Below are positions 42,029 through 55,800 of a DNA stretch of 64,000 bases, one piece after another. Numbering within the stretch: position 1 is the first letter of the stretch; each line of letters opens with the position of its first letter. The DNA comes from Paramacrobiotus metropolitanus (lineage: Eukaryota; Tardigrada; Eutardigrada; Parachela; Macrobiotidae). The position numbers and the translations under genes were made by a program. Where the stretch lies: positions 62,001 to 126,000 of the forward strand of contig NW_026570270.1 in the NCBI RefSeq assembly GCF_019649055.1, written 5' to 3'. The notes beneath the pieces are model-generated. The model ran no database searches. It was given only the letters and a program-made list of their open reading frames with translations, and was not told the DNA's origin.

Positions 42029-44768
42029 TTTGTTGAGTTATGAGCAAAAGAGTGGAGATGAGGGAATTATTCCGTCAATCCGCAATCCTTATTAGCAGTT
42101 GGCTTCCAAAGATTTTGCAGCAAGACTGAAACGATGCAGGCATTAATCTGTAGCAAATGAGCTACGCTCTTATTAATACTTTTGATTCAGTGATCAACGC
42201 GAAAGAGAAATCGTGAATTCTAATGTCGCATCAAACTCTGGAAACGTTTTGCAAAAAGATTTGGCTGAAACATTATCAGTACACTGTTCGTCAACCGCAG
42301 ATTCTGAAGTCATTTGTGATAAACGGCTATCGCGTGACCGATTGCATATCACGTACATATATACTCGATAAGCAACAATAAAATCTGTGATAAATTTCAA
42401 TGATCTTGTTATACATGTGTACACTAAGATTAATACAGGTGTTGTTGCGTAAGTATGCCCGTTCAAAGTCCTTTATCTGCAAAGTACACTTACAGGTTCC
42501 GTTTGTGCAATCAGAACTCTTCTGCTATACAGTCCTACGATAAGTACAAAAATAATTATACTGCGCCAGCAGGTACTCTGTAGGTTGTACTTCCGATTGT
42601 ACGGTTTGATCTGATTTTCAGTTTTATTATGCTGCACTTCGCAGTTTCTTGAACTCCTTGTCAGGCAACGATACCGAAACGTACAGCAGCATGATTCAAA
42701 GCTCGTTAAAATTAATATTGGTTAATTATCGCCAGAAATCGTGTCATCCTCATGTTGTGGTAAATCAGAATAAATTTAGGAACAGCGCACGACTGTCTAT
42801 CCCTGGCCACCAGCTTATCTCTCATAACCAGCCTAATATTATGTGCGATTATCTGTACTGTTATTGAGGGGCTTGTGCGATAGAGTAATTTAATCACAAA
42901 ACGTTTCCTGTCTGCAAAACGTATTTGTATTATGGCTGCAGGACAAATCTCGGTAAAGAATTATTATGTTAGTATGAAGAACATCCGTTTAGGCTAACGA
43001 CAATGTGCAGTTACAACAGGGGTTACCATGAGTTCTACCTGCGTGTCGGTTTACATACTATCTACTGTTTGAACTCTGAGCCCTCTGTGAAAGCTAACGA
43101 TTAATCAAAAACCGTTGTTGTTTACGCAACAAAGGCTGTTATTGCATAAATATTGTACCCGTACAAATGAGATCTGTAGTGAAAATGTACATCTCATTAG
43201 TGCTAGTTCAACCGGAAACATCTGAATGTGTACTTGTACGAAATGACCAGTTCTAACGTGGATTTTCTAGACTTCTGGGATTCTCTGAAATCATTCTTGC
43301 TCTTGCCTTTGCCCTTACTCTTCCCGAATGACTTTTCAGCTGATTAAAAATGTTTGTGCACTTTGACAATCGCGCCGGTATCGGTTATCATGCTCGCAAT
43401 TGCATCTTTGATTTTTGGGTAATTCGCTTACTCGTAACTTCACCGACAAACCATCAAACCTCATTTTATCGTGGTACGGGTGGATTAACCCACTCCACTA
43501 GTGGCAGCTTATAAGCTTCGATTTCGTAAAAAGGCATTCATGGATTAGATGTGCCGAGCACCGTCAAAATACGGAGCCAGGACGGATGCGTTTTAAGTGT
43601 AACAATTTCGTTGTAATTTTACGTAGTCTACGTACTCCAGACGTACCAATTAACGTCAAACATTGCGCGATAACTCTGCTTAAACATACTGTCGCCGTCA
43701 CGTCTCGGATCTGCACAACACACGTCAAAAAAGTGCTACCTGGCGAACCGGGTTGGAAGTTGCCGTTGTAATACTTATGTAAAGCGCATCTCTAGAGGTC
43801 AATGGTGTGCAAGTCACGCCGGGTCAGATGCGCCAGCCCCACTCTTTGATAGATACAGAGTACTCTGTCGTCTGTATTCGTAATGCAGTAAACGCATCCG
43901 GTGCCTGTTCTACAGGCTACTTCGTTATTAACGGGCATTCTAGAAGCGAGCAGCAATGAAACGTGTTCATAAAACTTTTACCGATTTGAATTACATTCTA
44001 TGAATGCTAAGGATAGTGTAAAACCGAATCTTACATTGGTGTACAAATAGGTATTATAATATTATTTCAATTTTGTCCTGCATTTTTTTATCAGTTTCAA
44101 GGTCGTGTTTACAGAGCTCAGTTAATTTGCACGTGCATACTTTTAGCCGGCTTTTTCCAAATGATGAGGCCAGATGTTATGTGGTACGTGTCAGTTTCAC
44201 CTAATACTGCATGCTGCAGTATTTTAAAGATAATGTCTCCACCGCTACCCAGCCAATTCCCATTACGGGGACTGTCTTTCGTCGTATTACGGAAGGATGC
44301 ATGGGAAAGGGGAAACTGATTACACTAATCAACGACGATTCACTCGTACCAACAGTACTTATATCGAAGCCAGTTAACCATGCAAATTACCGACAAATCA
44401 TGTGTTCCTGTCTCCCTATTCCTACACATACCTCACATACAAGCAAATCAGCCGTGCAAACGTTTCTGTTATTTGGTAGCTTCTGGTTAATAATTTTCCC
44501 CAAAATCATAATTTCTGCAGAAAAGAACTACATTCAATATCCTCTGCATGAGCTTTCTAATTTATTGGCAATTGCGCATAGCACTGGGCGCCGTAATTAA
44601 TGCGTAATTTTCAAGTAATTTTTCAAGATCGTTCCCTTTACAACTGCTGCGCTTAGTGCAACGTTAGGCTATTCTTCAGATTTTTACAATAAGGTTTACT
44701 CATAATAATACGTCTGCGCGGGTTTACACAAGCAAGACTGAAGGTTTACTGCGAGACTGCTGACAGAA
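42029..44768. other. intergenic, no gene seen
   Basis: About 2.7 kb between the caspase and the first cyclase gene. The longest open frame (44211-44600, 129 codons) has no recognisable motif and no coding-like composition. No repeat or RNA gene is supported. Confidence 0.4.
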
Positions 44769-47700
44769 ATGTTGCTGGAAGTACTTGGAAAATTGCACTC
44801 ATTTACTCTGGTCCTTTACTTTCTTTCCGTAATGTGCACAGGAAAATCCGTTGTAAACGGTATTGAGGTAGACATTGTTTCATTAATCACCCTCAGTGGA
44901 AAAACACCCTCGTCGGCTTTTTCGCTTGCCGCCATGGATATGGCTGTGGAAGACGTGCAAAAGCTTCATGGGTCCGTGGCCAACTTTACTCACGTTCGTC
45001 TGACAGGACCGGAAATGGATACATGTGAAACCATTGCCGACTGGAGTGACTTCTACTTGGCGCGATGGTACTACGGCACGCACCGGCAAAATCGCCAGCA
45101 GGCCTTTCCAGTATTTATTTGGCCAGGTATTGTGTCAGTTCTTCACCGCATTTATTTTCGATGTGCAGAAGATATATAGATATTCAAAAATTTTGCCTTC
45201 TACGCCAAGTGAGTTTTTTATACTTTCCAATCTAACGATATTATTCGCTAACATGCATCAGTAATTATTAGTACCTGCACTCTGATACGTTAAGATATCC
45301 ATACAGTCCGGGTGAGTTACTTTACTAAATTTATTTGGCCTATCGGCACACGTTCTTTAGTTTGACCATGTTAAGATGAATTGCTTAACATCGTTTGCAG
45401 CGTGTTTGGAAAGTACAAGGACGCGACTCTTGGCTGCTGCGTGGAACATACTGTTTATAACTAGGTTTGTATTAATACTACTTATTTCAATATCACGGTT
45501 GTGCATACAACTCGACAAAAATACTGAGGTCTTGCTATCAGTGTTGAGAGTTTTTTCTTCGAAATGTGGCTTGAATGGTCTTACTTCGAATCTCGTTTCC
45601 GATCAGTCATCGTTATTAGCCAAAACTGTTTAAAAGTGTACAATGACCATTCACGAATGTTAGAACGCGCACCGGAAGTACATGTTACCATGACTGAAAT
45701 AGTTCCTGAAAAGTCAAAGTTTTCTTCCCGTTTTGATTTAACATACGGTTATATGGTCCGAGACTATTGAATGCATGCATTTGCTACTTATCCATAAGAA
45801 GTCTAAGTAATTAACAAACTCGTGAATTACGGGCGACATTTCACAGCAACAACCTTTACATCGCAGATAAGCGATACACCGTATAATTATTTATTCTGAC
45901 TAGCACTGTCTCAAAAGTATTGAAGATCCGTTTGTGGTAACTGCAGTGCAGGAAGTGATGCGGCCATTCGTGACCGTGCAAAAGGTCCCACATGGATTAG
46001 CATGTCTATGGGCTCCGTTCCGGGTTACGTGGGCCTGTACATCAATTTGTTGCGCACGTACCGCTGGAGTTCTGTGTTTGTCATTATCGACGAGGCTTCT
46101 CTCGGCTTTTACATGGAAACCAGCGCGGCCTTCCTCCGGGCAACGGAAGAATTCGCAAAAAATATTACTCTAACAGTGCGACGGCTTTCGTCCGCTAAAT
46201 CTGCAGACTTCGAAATGGTTTTGCAAGATTTCAAAAAGCTCTCCAGAGGTACCTGTACTTTTAGATTAATACAACAGTATTTAAGTAAATAAACTGGTTT
46301 TTCACCACAAGCTTGTAAGCTATAAAGCTTTTTTCTTTTATAGTACCTATTAGTATTAACTTATTAATTCTCATCGGAATTAATTTTTATATTCTAGTAT
46401 TGGTCTTTTTTGGACACGCACCGGTTCTTCGAAATATCATGGTGAGCAAGTCTGTAATAGACGTGATCCCCAAGGGAATCAGCAGCAGGATATTGCGGAT
46501 GCAGTTTTGACCCGTATTCTGTCCGCGATCTCACAAGTTCCCGCTATTCAATGGAAAATAAAACTACGCGCTTGTTTTGTTTTGGTAGATAAAAGCGGCA
46601 CTCGCCAATATGACCAACGGGGAATTTGTAAGTAAAATAATAGCGGACACACTCTTTGGGGGATTTTCCGCATGATGGCGCAACAGCTAATTATGATGAT
46701 CTGAATAGCTTTTTGCTCCAGGTGTACATGGCTTCCCAATTAATGCCCAACCGTGTTACCGGAAATTTTACCTGGAACTACGGAGACGCACATGATCAGG
46801 TTTGTTTACAGCCGAATTATAGTCATATGCTTATACTTAATCTTTCACAATGACGCGGCTGGTCATGTTGCATAACAGATGCAAATAACAAAAAGGTCAG
46901 GTTCTGCTAAACTCTATGAGGTGTCTTCGTTAGCAAAATCTGCTGAAAATAAAAAAATGCTAATCTTTCTTCAGTAGCCTAAATTCTCGGCATACTTCGC
47001 ATGAAGGCAATCAATGTTGCAGATAGCAAGAGAAGCCTTCCGATCGGTGCTGCTGTTAGACCAATTCCGCGATGCTAGCAGCAAGAGACTATCCATCCTA
47101 CAACTAGCAACAGAATTTCAACGACGAGAAGCAGCTGACTACAATCTGACGATTTCAACTAACGATGCTGTAAGTTTATCTGTTTAAGAAACTACTTAGA
47201 AGTTTAAGCAGCTTCACTGTAATATCATGTAAACCGCGCTCTTTAGATGGTTGGGATGCCCTCGTACATTGCCATTACCCTTTATGGACAGGTACGCATT
47301 TGACTGTCGAATAAAGTTTACAATTATTGGTTTACAAAGAAGCAGTCTTGTTAACCATTATTGTAAATATTGGTGAATTATCAATGAACATTGCCCCACT
47401 ATAGTTTTAGAATGTTACGCAAATGTATTACTGTATTCACCAGTTATCGTACGTCTGATAGATTGTCGCAGAAATGGTGACCTCCAATCAAACGGACGAG
47501 CTCAGAGACGGGGACCAAATGGCCAAGCGTTTTTTCAATAAAACGTTCGACACCACAGCGGGCCGTATCTACATTGACCGCTACGGCCAACGTTTAATGG
47601 ATCTAGTCGTGATTAGATACGACGGAAGTGATGGATCACCCAGGGTGCGCAAATTAACTTAAATTTCCAGCCCAGTAAGGGACAACTTACACATGTCATA

Positions 47701-50700
47701 TAAAACACTCATCACTCCGAAAAACTGAAGTTTTTTGCTGTAAATTTTTACACGGTTTGATAAATGGAAATTTTATTTAGCCAATTTTCTACCAACAAGC
47801 ACAAACGTTTATTCTGCAACAAACGGCCAACTGGACATGGAACGGCAGCCTCAACTATTTCCCGCCCAACAAGCCGCCATGCGGCTTCTCGGGAAATGAC
47901 TGCTTTGAGTGTTAGTAGCTTGCAGATCTCTATTTGCATCAAGTATTTCCAGCACTTTACATCGGTGCTTTGCCTTCAGCGGACGGCCTTGCCAAGACTT
48001 ATACGATCGTCATCGTTATCATGGCGCTTATTTTCCTCTGCATCATAACTGCTGTGTTGATATTTTTCAAGTAAGACACTACGCTTACATTCTACTATCC
48101 GTTTAAGATTAGAGGAGAACAGAAGCAAGTGTTTTGCCTGAAAAAGATCGAGCTTTATACTGATGTTGTTAATACTATTCTGTATCTAGATTTCGTTCCT
48201 ACTGGGTCATTCAAGTATTCGACAACTGGTGGACGTTAAACCCTGATTTATTCTCCCTGAACTCCAGCATTTTCTTGACGGATATGCTGCGCAAGGAAAT
48301 GGGCAACACTATTGGAGTAACATACGCAATGCTGCAAGCAAAACTACTTGCAATGTTATTGACACGATCTAAATCTGTAGAAAAGAATGCCTCGAACGCC
48401 ACATATAACAAACAACCAGTATGGATAGCGACTGCTGTGGTCATCAACCTGCACCACGAAGTAGGCACAAATAAGCCTTCTGCAGACTTTCGTGCCTTCA
48501 TTAAGCAGGTAAATATTTTATCGGCAGATTAATGTTACCGCTTCCGGACTCCACTGGGGGCACTGGAGCCCCGGCTGCTGGGAGGCTGGTGGTCTCTGTG
48601 ATCGGCTGTGTGCGGTGACCGTGGGTCAGCGAGAAACCGGCCGACCGGGGGTCGGTGGAAGAGAGCGACCAGTGCCCTGCGCAACCGAAGGCCCCTTTAT
48701 TGAGCAAGCGCGAAATACCAGCAGAAGAAAACAGCAGGGTGTGGCGGGTGGTAAAAGAATAGAGATCACTCGCGCGCACACGATATCGAAGGAGAAAAGA
48801 CAGACAGCAGTGAGAACTGCAGAACCATGCAGTGCGAGCACACGAACAGTACCAAGTGCAAACAGCATGCCCGTGCATGTCGGCGGCCGCTTTGATCTAA
48901 GCGCCACGGCACGCGCAGCGCCACCAACAGACTCACGTAACTCGCAACACACGGCGAAAGGAGACAGAGCGGGAGCGCATGTCCTCCAGCTAACATTAAC
49001 ATCAATTAACTCGTTAATTGTCATTAACCGAGTACGATAATGTGCGAGGTTTTTGTTAGGAATGCTCAATATTTAAAAAGTTATTTTACCATTGTAAAAG
49101 CAAAAGATTTAATGTGTTAAGCAAAAGATTAAAAATGATTAATGTCCTCCGTGAAAACTGTATAACGTCTTAGACAACATGTAGCATAACTTTTATTCAT
49201 CTAACAATTGTAAGCTAATCTTTCCAGATACGTGCTGCAAACTCGCACACAAACATCAACCGGTTAATCGGTATCCTTACTCTGAACGACAGAAGCTTTG
49301 TTCTGAGTGAAAAAGCTGGACGAGGATCGTTGCATGACCTCTTCGATAGAAATTTCCAGCTGGATCAGGATCTTAAGCAGTCGTTCATGAATGACCTTTG
49401 CGAGGTACCCTGCATGCCTCGTTTTATTTTTATTTATTTCAATAAGAAATTCCTCTACATTTAAGAGAATAAACAAACACGCTAACACTAAACTTATGGA
49501 ATGCTAAAAGCAACCCATTTTTAAGGGGATGAATTTTATACATTCTACTTTGGCCACATTTCATGGACACTTAACGGGATCCAAGTGTCTGATCGACAAG
49601 CACTTTGTTCTAAAGATTGGCGAATTTGGCTGCGATGCGTTAAAGTCCTTGTTAGAAAAGGGCAAAATTGTCACCACAGAATTTTTGGAAAAAGATTTTC
49701 CCTGGAGAGCACCGGAAATATTGAAGCATCTTTCCATGCCCAATCGTGCAACCGATGTGTACGCAGTTGGCGTGATTTTAGTAGAGATACTCACGTCCGA
49801 GTATCCTTACTTCGATGAAGAGTGCGACAGCAAACGTAAACGACTTACATATTATTGTTTATTTTCATGTAATATGGTACACAGAATGTAACAACTTACA
49901 ATATTGCAGAATTGCTGGAAAAAATTTCTGCGGGTGAAGTCACTCCGTTGACAGCGCCCAAAGAAGGCTTAATAATTCGTCGCCACTTGTTAGCTTGTAT
50001 CGAATCAACGTTTGACCTGGACCCGAACAAACGACCGACCATGCTCAAGCTGCAGCGAACACTCACGGGACGAGAAGAGTTTGGACGCATTATTAAACGC
50101 TCTGATCGCCTTCTTGATAAAATAATGGCGCGCCTTGATCGCTATGCCGCGGACCTGGAAGAAAGGGTCATCAAGCAAACCAACGAGCTGATTAAAGAGA
50201 AAGCGCAATGTGATGTCATACTTCGACAAATACTACCAGGGTAATGCGTACAAATGACTCCACGTCCTAAAGATACTGTTTTGCTAAACGGAGCACTTTG
50301 CAGAAATATTGTGGATAAATTGCGGCGGAGTGAGCATGTGGATGCCGAAATCTTTGAATCGGTGACCGTGATGTTTTTCGATCTCCCCGGCTTTGAAGAA
50401 CTAATCCAAACGAAACATCCACGTGATTTGACCGTTTTGTTGGATGTTGTGGAAAGTCTGTTGGACATTAGCATTCTGGATGTGGATGCCTTTAAAGTAG
50501 AATCCGTATCTAACACATTTATGGTACGCAGATTGCAGTGCTTAATTACTGTATTGCAAAGTCGAACAAAGACTTGAGAGACAAACATCAAAAATGTCTT
50601 TCAAAAGGTCGTAAGTGGTGCACCGGTGCGAAACGGCACTCAGCACGTTGCGGAAATCTGTAAGCTGGCGGTGTCCTTACGGAAAAAACTACGAAAGGCG

Positions 50701-51050
50701 TTGGACGATAAAGGTTTGCAGTTTAGAACTGGTTTACATTCTGGATCCATTGCGGCGGGAGTTGTAGGTCATCGGAAACCAAGATACTGTTTGTAAGCCG
50801 GAGTCTGCCGGACCATAACTTTTATGACCGCTTCCCCATTTAGGGCTGATCCATTTGTGAATAATTTAGATTTGGTGACACGGTAAACACCGCCTCGCGG
50901 ATGATGAGCCACGGACTGCCGGGACACATCCAAATGAGCTGCATTTCGGCGGACGTGCTTCGGAAAAATTATCCCGATTTTCGGTTACTATCCAGGGGAA
51001 TCGTCCAAGTGAAGAATAAAGCTCCTATGGAAACGTTCTGGTTGATGTAA
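44769..51050 (+). CDS. receptor guanylyl cyclase 1, many exons; cyclase metal Asp replaced
   Basis: Single-pass receptor of the natriuretic-peptide-receptor type. About 20 exons. Signal peptide (MLLEVLGK...SVMCTG), ANF-receptor-type ectodomain (DIVSLITLS, AAMDMAVEDVQKLHGS, GPEMDTCETIADW, then WISMSMGSVPGYV in exon 45947-46248), TM in exon 47980-48070 (VIVIMALIFLCIITAVLIFF), kinase homology domain (exons 49228-49404, 49526-49835, 49910-50240: RGSLHDLFD, FHGHLTGSKC, EFG in place of DFG, APEI), coiled-coil hinge (ERVIKQTNELIKEKAQ), then the cyclase (50304-50523, 50608-50792, 50870-51050). The first metal Asp is present (FFDLPGF), but the second is Asn: VESVSNTFM where cyclases have ETIGDAYM. Guanine-selecting Glu (KVES) and Cys (PRYCL) and FGDTVNTASRM remain. 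It may be catalytically dead or altered. A GC-rich insert lies in the intron at 48530-49040. Confidence 0.87.
48530..49040. repeat. GC-rich inserted block in a cyclase intron, possible solo LTR
   Basis: About 500 bp markedly more GC-rich than surrounding introns, with no coding sense in either strand's frames. It contains a CCCCTTTATTGAGC stretch resembling an LTR polyadenylation region and starts near TGTTACCG. No clear target duplication was found. Confidence 0.4.
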
Positions 51051-52802
51051 TCCAGAATCCAGATGTGTATTCTCCCTCGTGTTATGTACCTACCATACTT
51101 GTACAGAAACCGACGAACACTCGGATAAAAAAGCTTATCGCCGTCAAGGCAACGTTCATAACGTTTGCAACTATACTGTCACATGTACAGGATTCTGTCA
51201 GCTTCGTGCTCATGAAATTACTTTACAAAACAAGATGCTCCAAGTTCACAGCAAGTTCTGTGGATACTAAAGAATGTAAAGATACAAGGCGAACGCACAC
51301 TCAAAAGTCAGCACAAAGCGTTCTGATGCCGAAAAGAAACCAGATAGTTGCGTAGCAAAACCGGCAAAATTTAATTTATTGAGCAAGCCTCACAAGCTTA
51401 CAAAAGTATTGCATAAACACAAAGTATGTATACATTTAAGCACCTGTACGGTATAATTACAGACTGTAATGCCAACATATCAGTTTAACCTTTATATACT
51501 GTAATTTACAGTATATAAAGTATAAACTGATATATTGACTGATTAGTCGTACACCACCCACCATCAGGAAAAGCATTACAGAAAGGCAGTATCCCATGAT
51601 CTCAGTATACACTCGCAGCATTCCCTGGGGACTCTCCAAATATATGCTGTACCACAAGAGTCCAAGTGAATCCGCGTTTAGTGAAATGAAATGATCCGAT
51701 CCGCGGTTAGTGGTTTATTTGGTCAACCATCTGGAAAAGCGAACGAAAGTTCAACTGCTCTAGGTTCACTCTGGATGAACTTTATGGAAAGAGCAGTTGC
51801 AAAATTTCTTGTAAATGCCGCAAGTACACACCCTTTGCACGGCTCGATTCACAAAGGTAGGTAGTTTATCCGGGCAGGATGGCAAGCTTTGAGTACTTTG
51901 CCCCTCGTTCAACTTTAAAAAGTTGCCGGTAGACAAGTATTAGGCCATTTCGTAAAAGTACGTTGCTAGCCGTTTTGTACAGGTATAAGCACGTATAAGT
52001 ACTTACTGTAGCTGGCAATTTCGTATAATCACGTACACGTAGCTAGCGCAGAAGAATCTAATTTGATAATAATTATTAAACTGCAAATTAGATATCGTTT
52101 TAATTAGAACTTCCAAAGATCTCGAGGAATAGAAATGGCAAATCGTATCATACGGTTCTCCGGAATTTCGCACGTGATGGAATTACACATCCCCGAATTC
52201 CAAATCCTTGGAGACCTACTGAGTAGACAACAGTACTTAATCTTATATAATTAAAGTACGTACCAGAAACATATGCCTGGAATAGCTGCATTACACCGGT
52301 TGGACGCAGGCGTCTTGTGTACGGCTATACGGCACGAAAGGATGTAGAGGCATGATTATGCCAATCACTGACGAATACGTCGGCTAGAGGCGGTATCCCT
52401 CGTCAATTATTACCTTTTCTCCAGTCTTACATGCGTAGTCCTTGTTTTATTTGATGTATAGAGTATAATAAACCACACTTTAAGCACATTGTGTTGGCAA
52501 AAACCGTACAGCATAGTACGCACTACAACCTTGCTTTGTCGTTTGGAAGCGTTTATGCAAAGGCATTATAGCTATATGTATTCGTACAATCGAACTCCAC
52601 AATGGACACCAGTTAAGTCAACGATTATCCTTATCATTGTTATTACATAATTTGCTGTCACTGTGTTTATGGATTTTCGATCGCCTTTTACTACTGATTT
52701 TACCAATGAGGGATCATTTATTTTCTAACTCTGTGGCCATTGATCAGCTGCTGCTGGAGTAGGAAGTGTGTACTTACAGTCACCTTAGCTGACTATATTG
52801 AG
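51051..52802. other. intergenic between cyclase 1 and cyclase 2
   Basis: No supportable gene. A long inverted repeat at 51477-51533 is listed separately. Other open frames are short and without motifs. Confidence 0.45.
51477..51533. repeat. 57-bp near-perfect palindrome
   Basis: Arms of about 28 bases (ATATCAGTTTA..CTTTATATACTGTAA and its complement) with two mismatches and almost no loop. A DNA cruciform or a tiny foldback element. Confidence 0.75.
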
Positions 52803-55800
52803 ATGCTGCAGAAAGTAGCCGCTCATAGCTTTTTAACGTACATTACGATATTAAGGTTTACACTCATACTATACGGTGGTCAGTCCTCCGTGTGCGGTTT
52901 AGAAATCGATATCGTATCTTTGATAACATTCAGTGCCAAAGTTGCTCCATCAGCATTCGCACTGGCTGCCATGGATATGGCTGTAGAGAAAGTGCAGCAG
53001 TTGCATGGATCTGTGGCCAACTTCACCCACGTCCGCTTGTTCGGACCGGAAATGGATAGTTGCGAGACCATTGCCGATTGGTGTGATTTTTACTTGGCGC
53101 GATGGTACTACAGTTACCAAGATAGACAGAACCGCATTCCAGTATTCATTTGGCCAGGTACAGATTTTCCGCGAATTAGTTTTTGCATGCACATATGTGT
53201 ACAATATGTGTATTTTTGTATATACGTGAGTATTTAAATGTATTGCGAAGCCGCCTTTACCATTTAACAATATCCACGTGAATAATTCAAGTGCCATGAC
53301 CAGATTGATGCGTTACGATTTTAATTTTTACCTCCGTGTTACATAAAAACCGATTTTCCTAATTATAGTCCAGCTATATTAAGACAGAAACAGTACAATA
53401 AAATTACTGAATAATAATTATTGTATTTATGTCAGCTTGCATGGAAAGTTCGAAGGTGCGACTTTTGGCGGCTGCCTGGAATACATTGTTCATAACAACG
53501 TAGGTGTCTGCCAGCTGTGCTATATGTTTACTATCGTGGTAGTAGGTTGTCATAAAAATTCGAGCTAATTTGGTCCTGTTTGTATTACAGCGCAGGAAGA
53601 GATACGGAGATTCGTGACCGCATTAAAGGTCCCACGTGGATTAGCATGTCGATGGGCTCCTTGCCGGGTTACGTGCGCCTGTGTATCAATCTACTGCACA
53701 CCTTCCGCTGGAGCTCCGTGTTTGTGGTTGTCGACGAAGCATCTACCGGGTTTTATCTGGATCAGAGTGTGGCACTGGTCAAGGCGACGGAAGAAAACGC
53801 CAAAAATATCACTTTGACGGTTCGTCGAGTGTCATCGGCAAAAATTGGCGTCGATTTTGATGCAGTACTGCGGGAATTCAGAAGCGTTTCCAGAGGAAAA
53901 TTTAATATTGTTCGAAAAGACAGCAATACCTAGCTTTAAACTATTATTTATTCAGTGATGATCGTTTTTGGACATGCACCAATTCTTCGGAATATTATGG
54001 TAATAAATTACTACTTCATAGCCGGAATAAGGCTTTCCTGCTGTAAATATTTTGAGAATATATTATTTTGGCAGATTAAGGCCGCAGCTGCTAATATGAC
54101 AAATGGAGAATACGTAAGTGCGACACTGTTCCACGCAGATGTTTTACTGGAAACATGACAGTAATAAGTATTATTATAAATCGCTTATCAGATCTTTTTT
54201 AATATGAGATGCAGGTGTACATAGCTTCCCAATTAATGCCCAGTCGCGTCACCGGAAATTTTACCTGGAAGTACGGAGACGCGCAAGATCAGGTGTGTTA
54301 CTAAATCAATTACCTATGTTGACATCATTCGTGTTAAAATTTAGAATAACTGGAATACAATAATAAGATGACACGTGTTCTGGCAGCTGTAATTTATACA
54401 CGTAATGTGAACCCAAAGACCGTTTTTCTTGAAAATTATTTCCACGAAGATGTGGTTAATCATACGCGAAATGAGACATATTACGAAAGCACTGGAAATT
54501 ATTGCAGATAGCAAGAGATGCCTTCCGTTCGGTATTATTGTTGGACCAATTCCGCGATTCCAGTAGAAAAAGGCAGACGATTCTCAACCTTGCGGCAGGA
54601 TTCCAGGGGCGGCAAGCTCTTAATTATAAATTAAACATATCGCTCCAAGATGCTGTAAGTTAGGGCTCCTGCACCCGGCTCGGTAGAAAATATAGTAGAC
54701 ACTGCCAGACAGTTTAAATTCGGCTCAAACATGTAACCTCTTTCAGATGGTATCGTCCATGTCTTCGTATCTTGCCATTACGTTGTATGGAATGGTACGC
54801 ACGCGATTTGATGGATACTCAAATCTAAATAGTTATTACTTTGACCTTTTAAATACAGACATTTTTACGCTGCAGATAGTTAGCGAAATGGTGACCACCA
54901 ACCAGAGCTCCATACTCCAAGATGGCGCCGAAATGGCTCGGTTCTTCTTTAATAAATCGCTCGACACCGAAGCGGGCAGTGTATACATTGACCGCTATGG
55001 TCAACGATTAATGGATCTTGTTGTACTGAAGTATGATGAAGAAGACGGTTCGTCCAGGGTGGGTTCTCGAGTCGAGCGCTTTACTTATATTTAAAGCATT
55101 TTTGCTTAAGGGCCGCGGCATACATTTTTAGCCGATCTTCCTCCAACAAGCACGAACGCTGATATTGGAGCAAATTGCCAACTGGACGTGGAACGGTAGC
55201 CTTAACTATTTTCCTCCCGATAAGCCGCTGTGCGGGTTTACTGGAAATGAATGCTTCCAGTGTTAGTATACAACGTAAACCTGAGGCAAGATCTGCGGAA
55301 TAGAATACTGATTCGGAATTCTTTGGTTTTAGACGATGGTGTTTCCACAATCTATATGGTCGTAATCGGCATCATGGCGTTCATATTTCTGTGCCTTACA
55401 ACTGGAACAATCATCTTCTTCAGGTAGAAATACGCGTACAATCATTTGTTTTCTCTTTTAACTGAAATTACTATTAACATCAGCTGTATGATCTTTAGAT
55501 TTCCTGCTTACTGGATATTTCCGACCACCGACAAATGGTGGACGCTTAATCCCGATTTATTCTCGTTGAACAACAGCTGCCTCTTGACTAACACCCTACG
55601 AAGGGAAATGAGTTATACCTCTGTAGTAAGTCATTAAATTTGTTACAATAAATTTACGCATTCTGAGAGCGTCGGGTAAACGGGTAAGGTGGTGATTCAA
55701 AAACCTGTTCACAGAGAAAGAATTCTTCCAGCGCTACTTACAGTAATCAACCAGTCTGGATAACGGCTGCAGTAGTTATTAACCTTCCATCGAATCAGCA

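Noticed and set aside
44211-44600. 129-codon open frame upstream of cyclase 1
   Set aside because: No recognisable motif and nothing else supports it as a gene.
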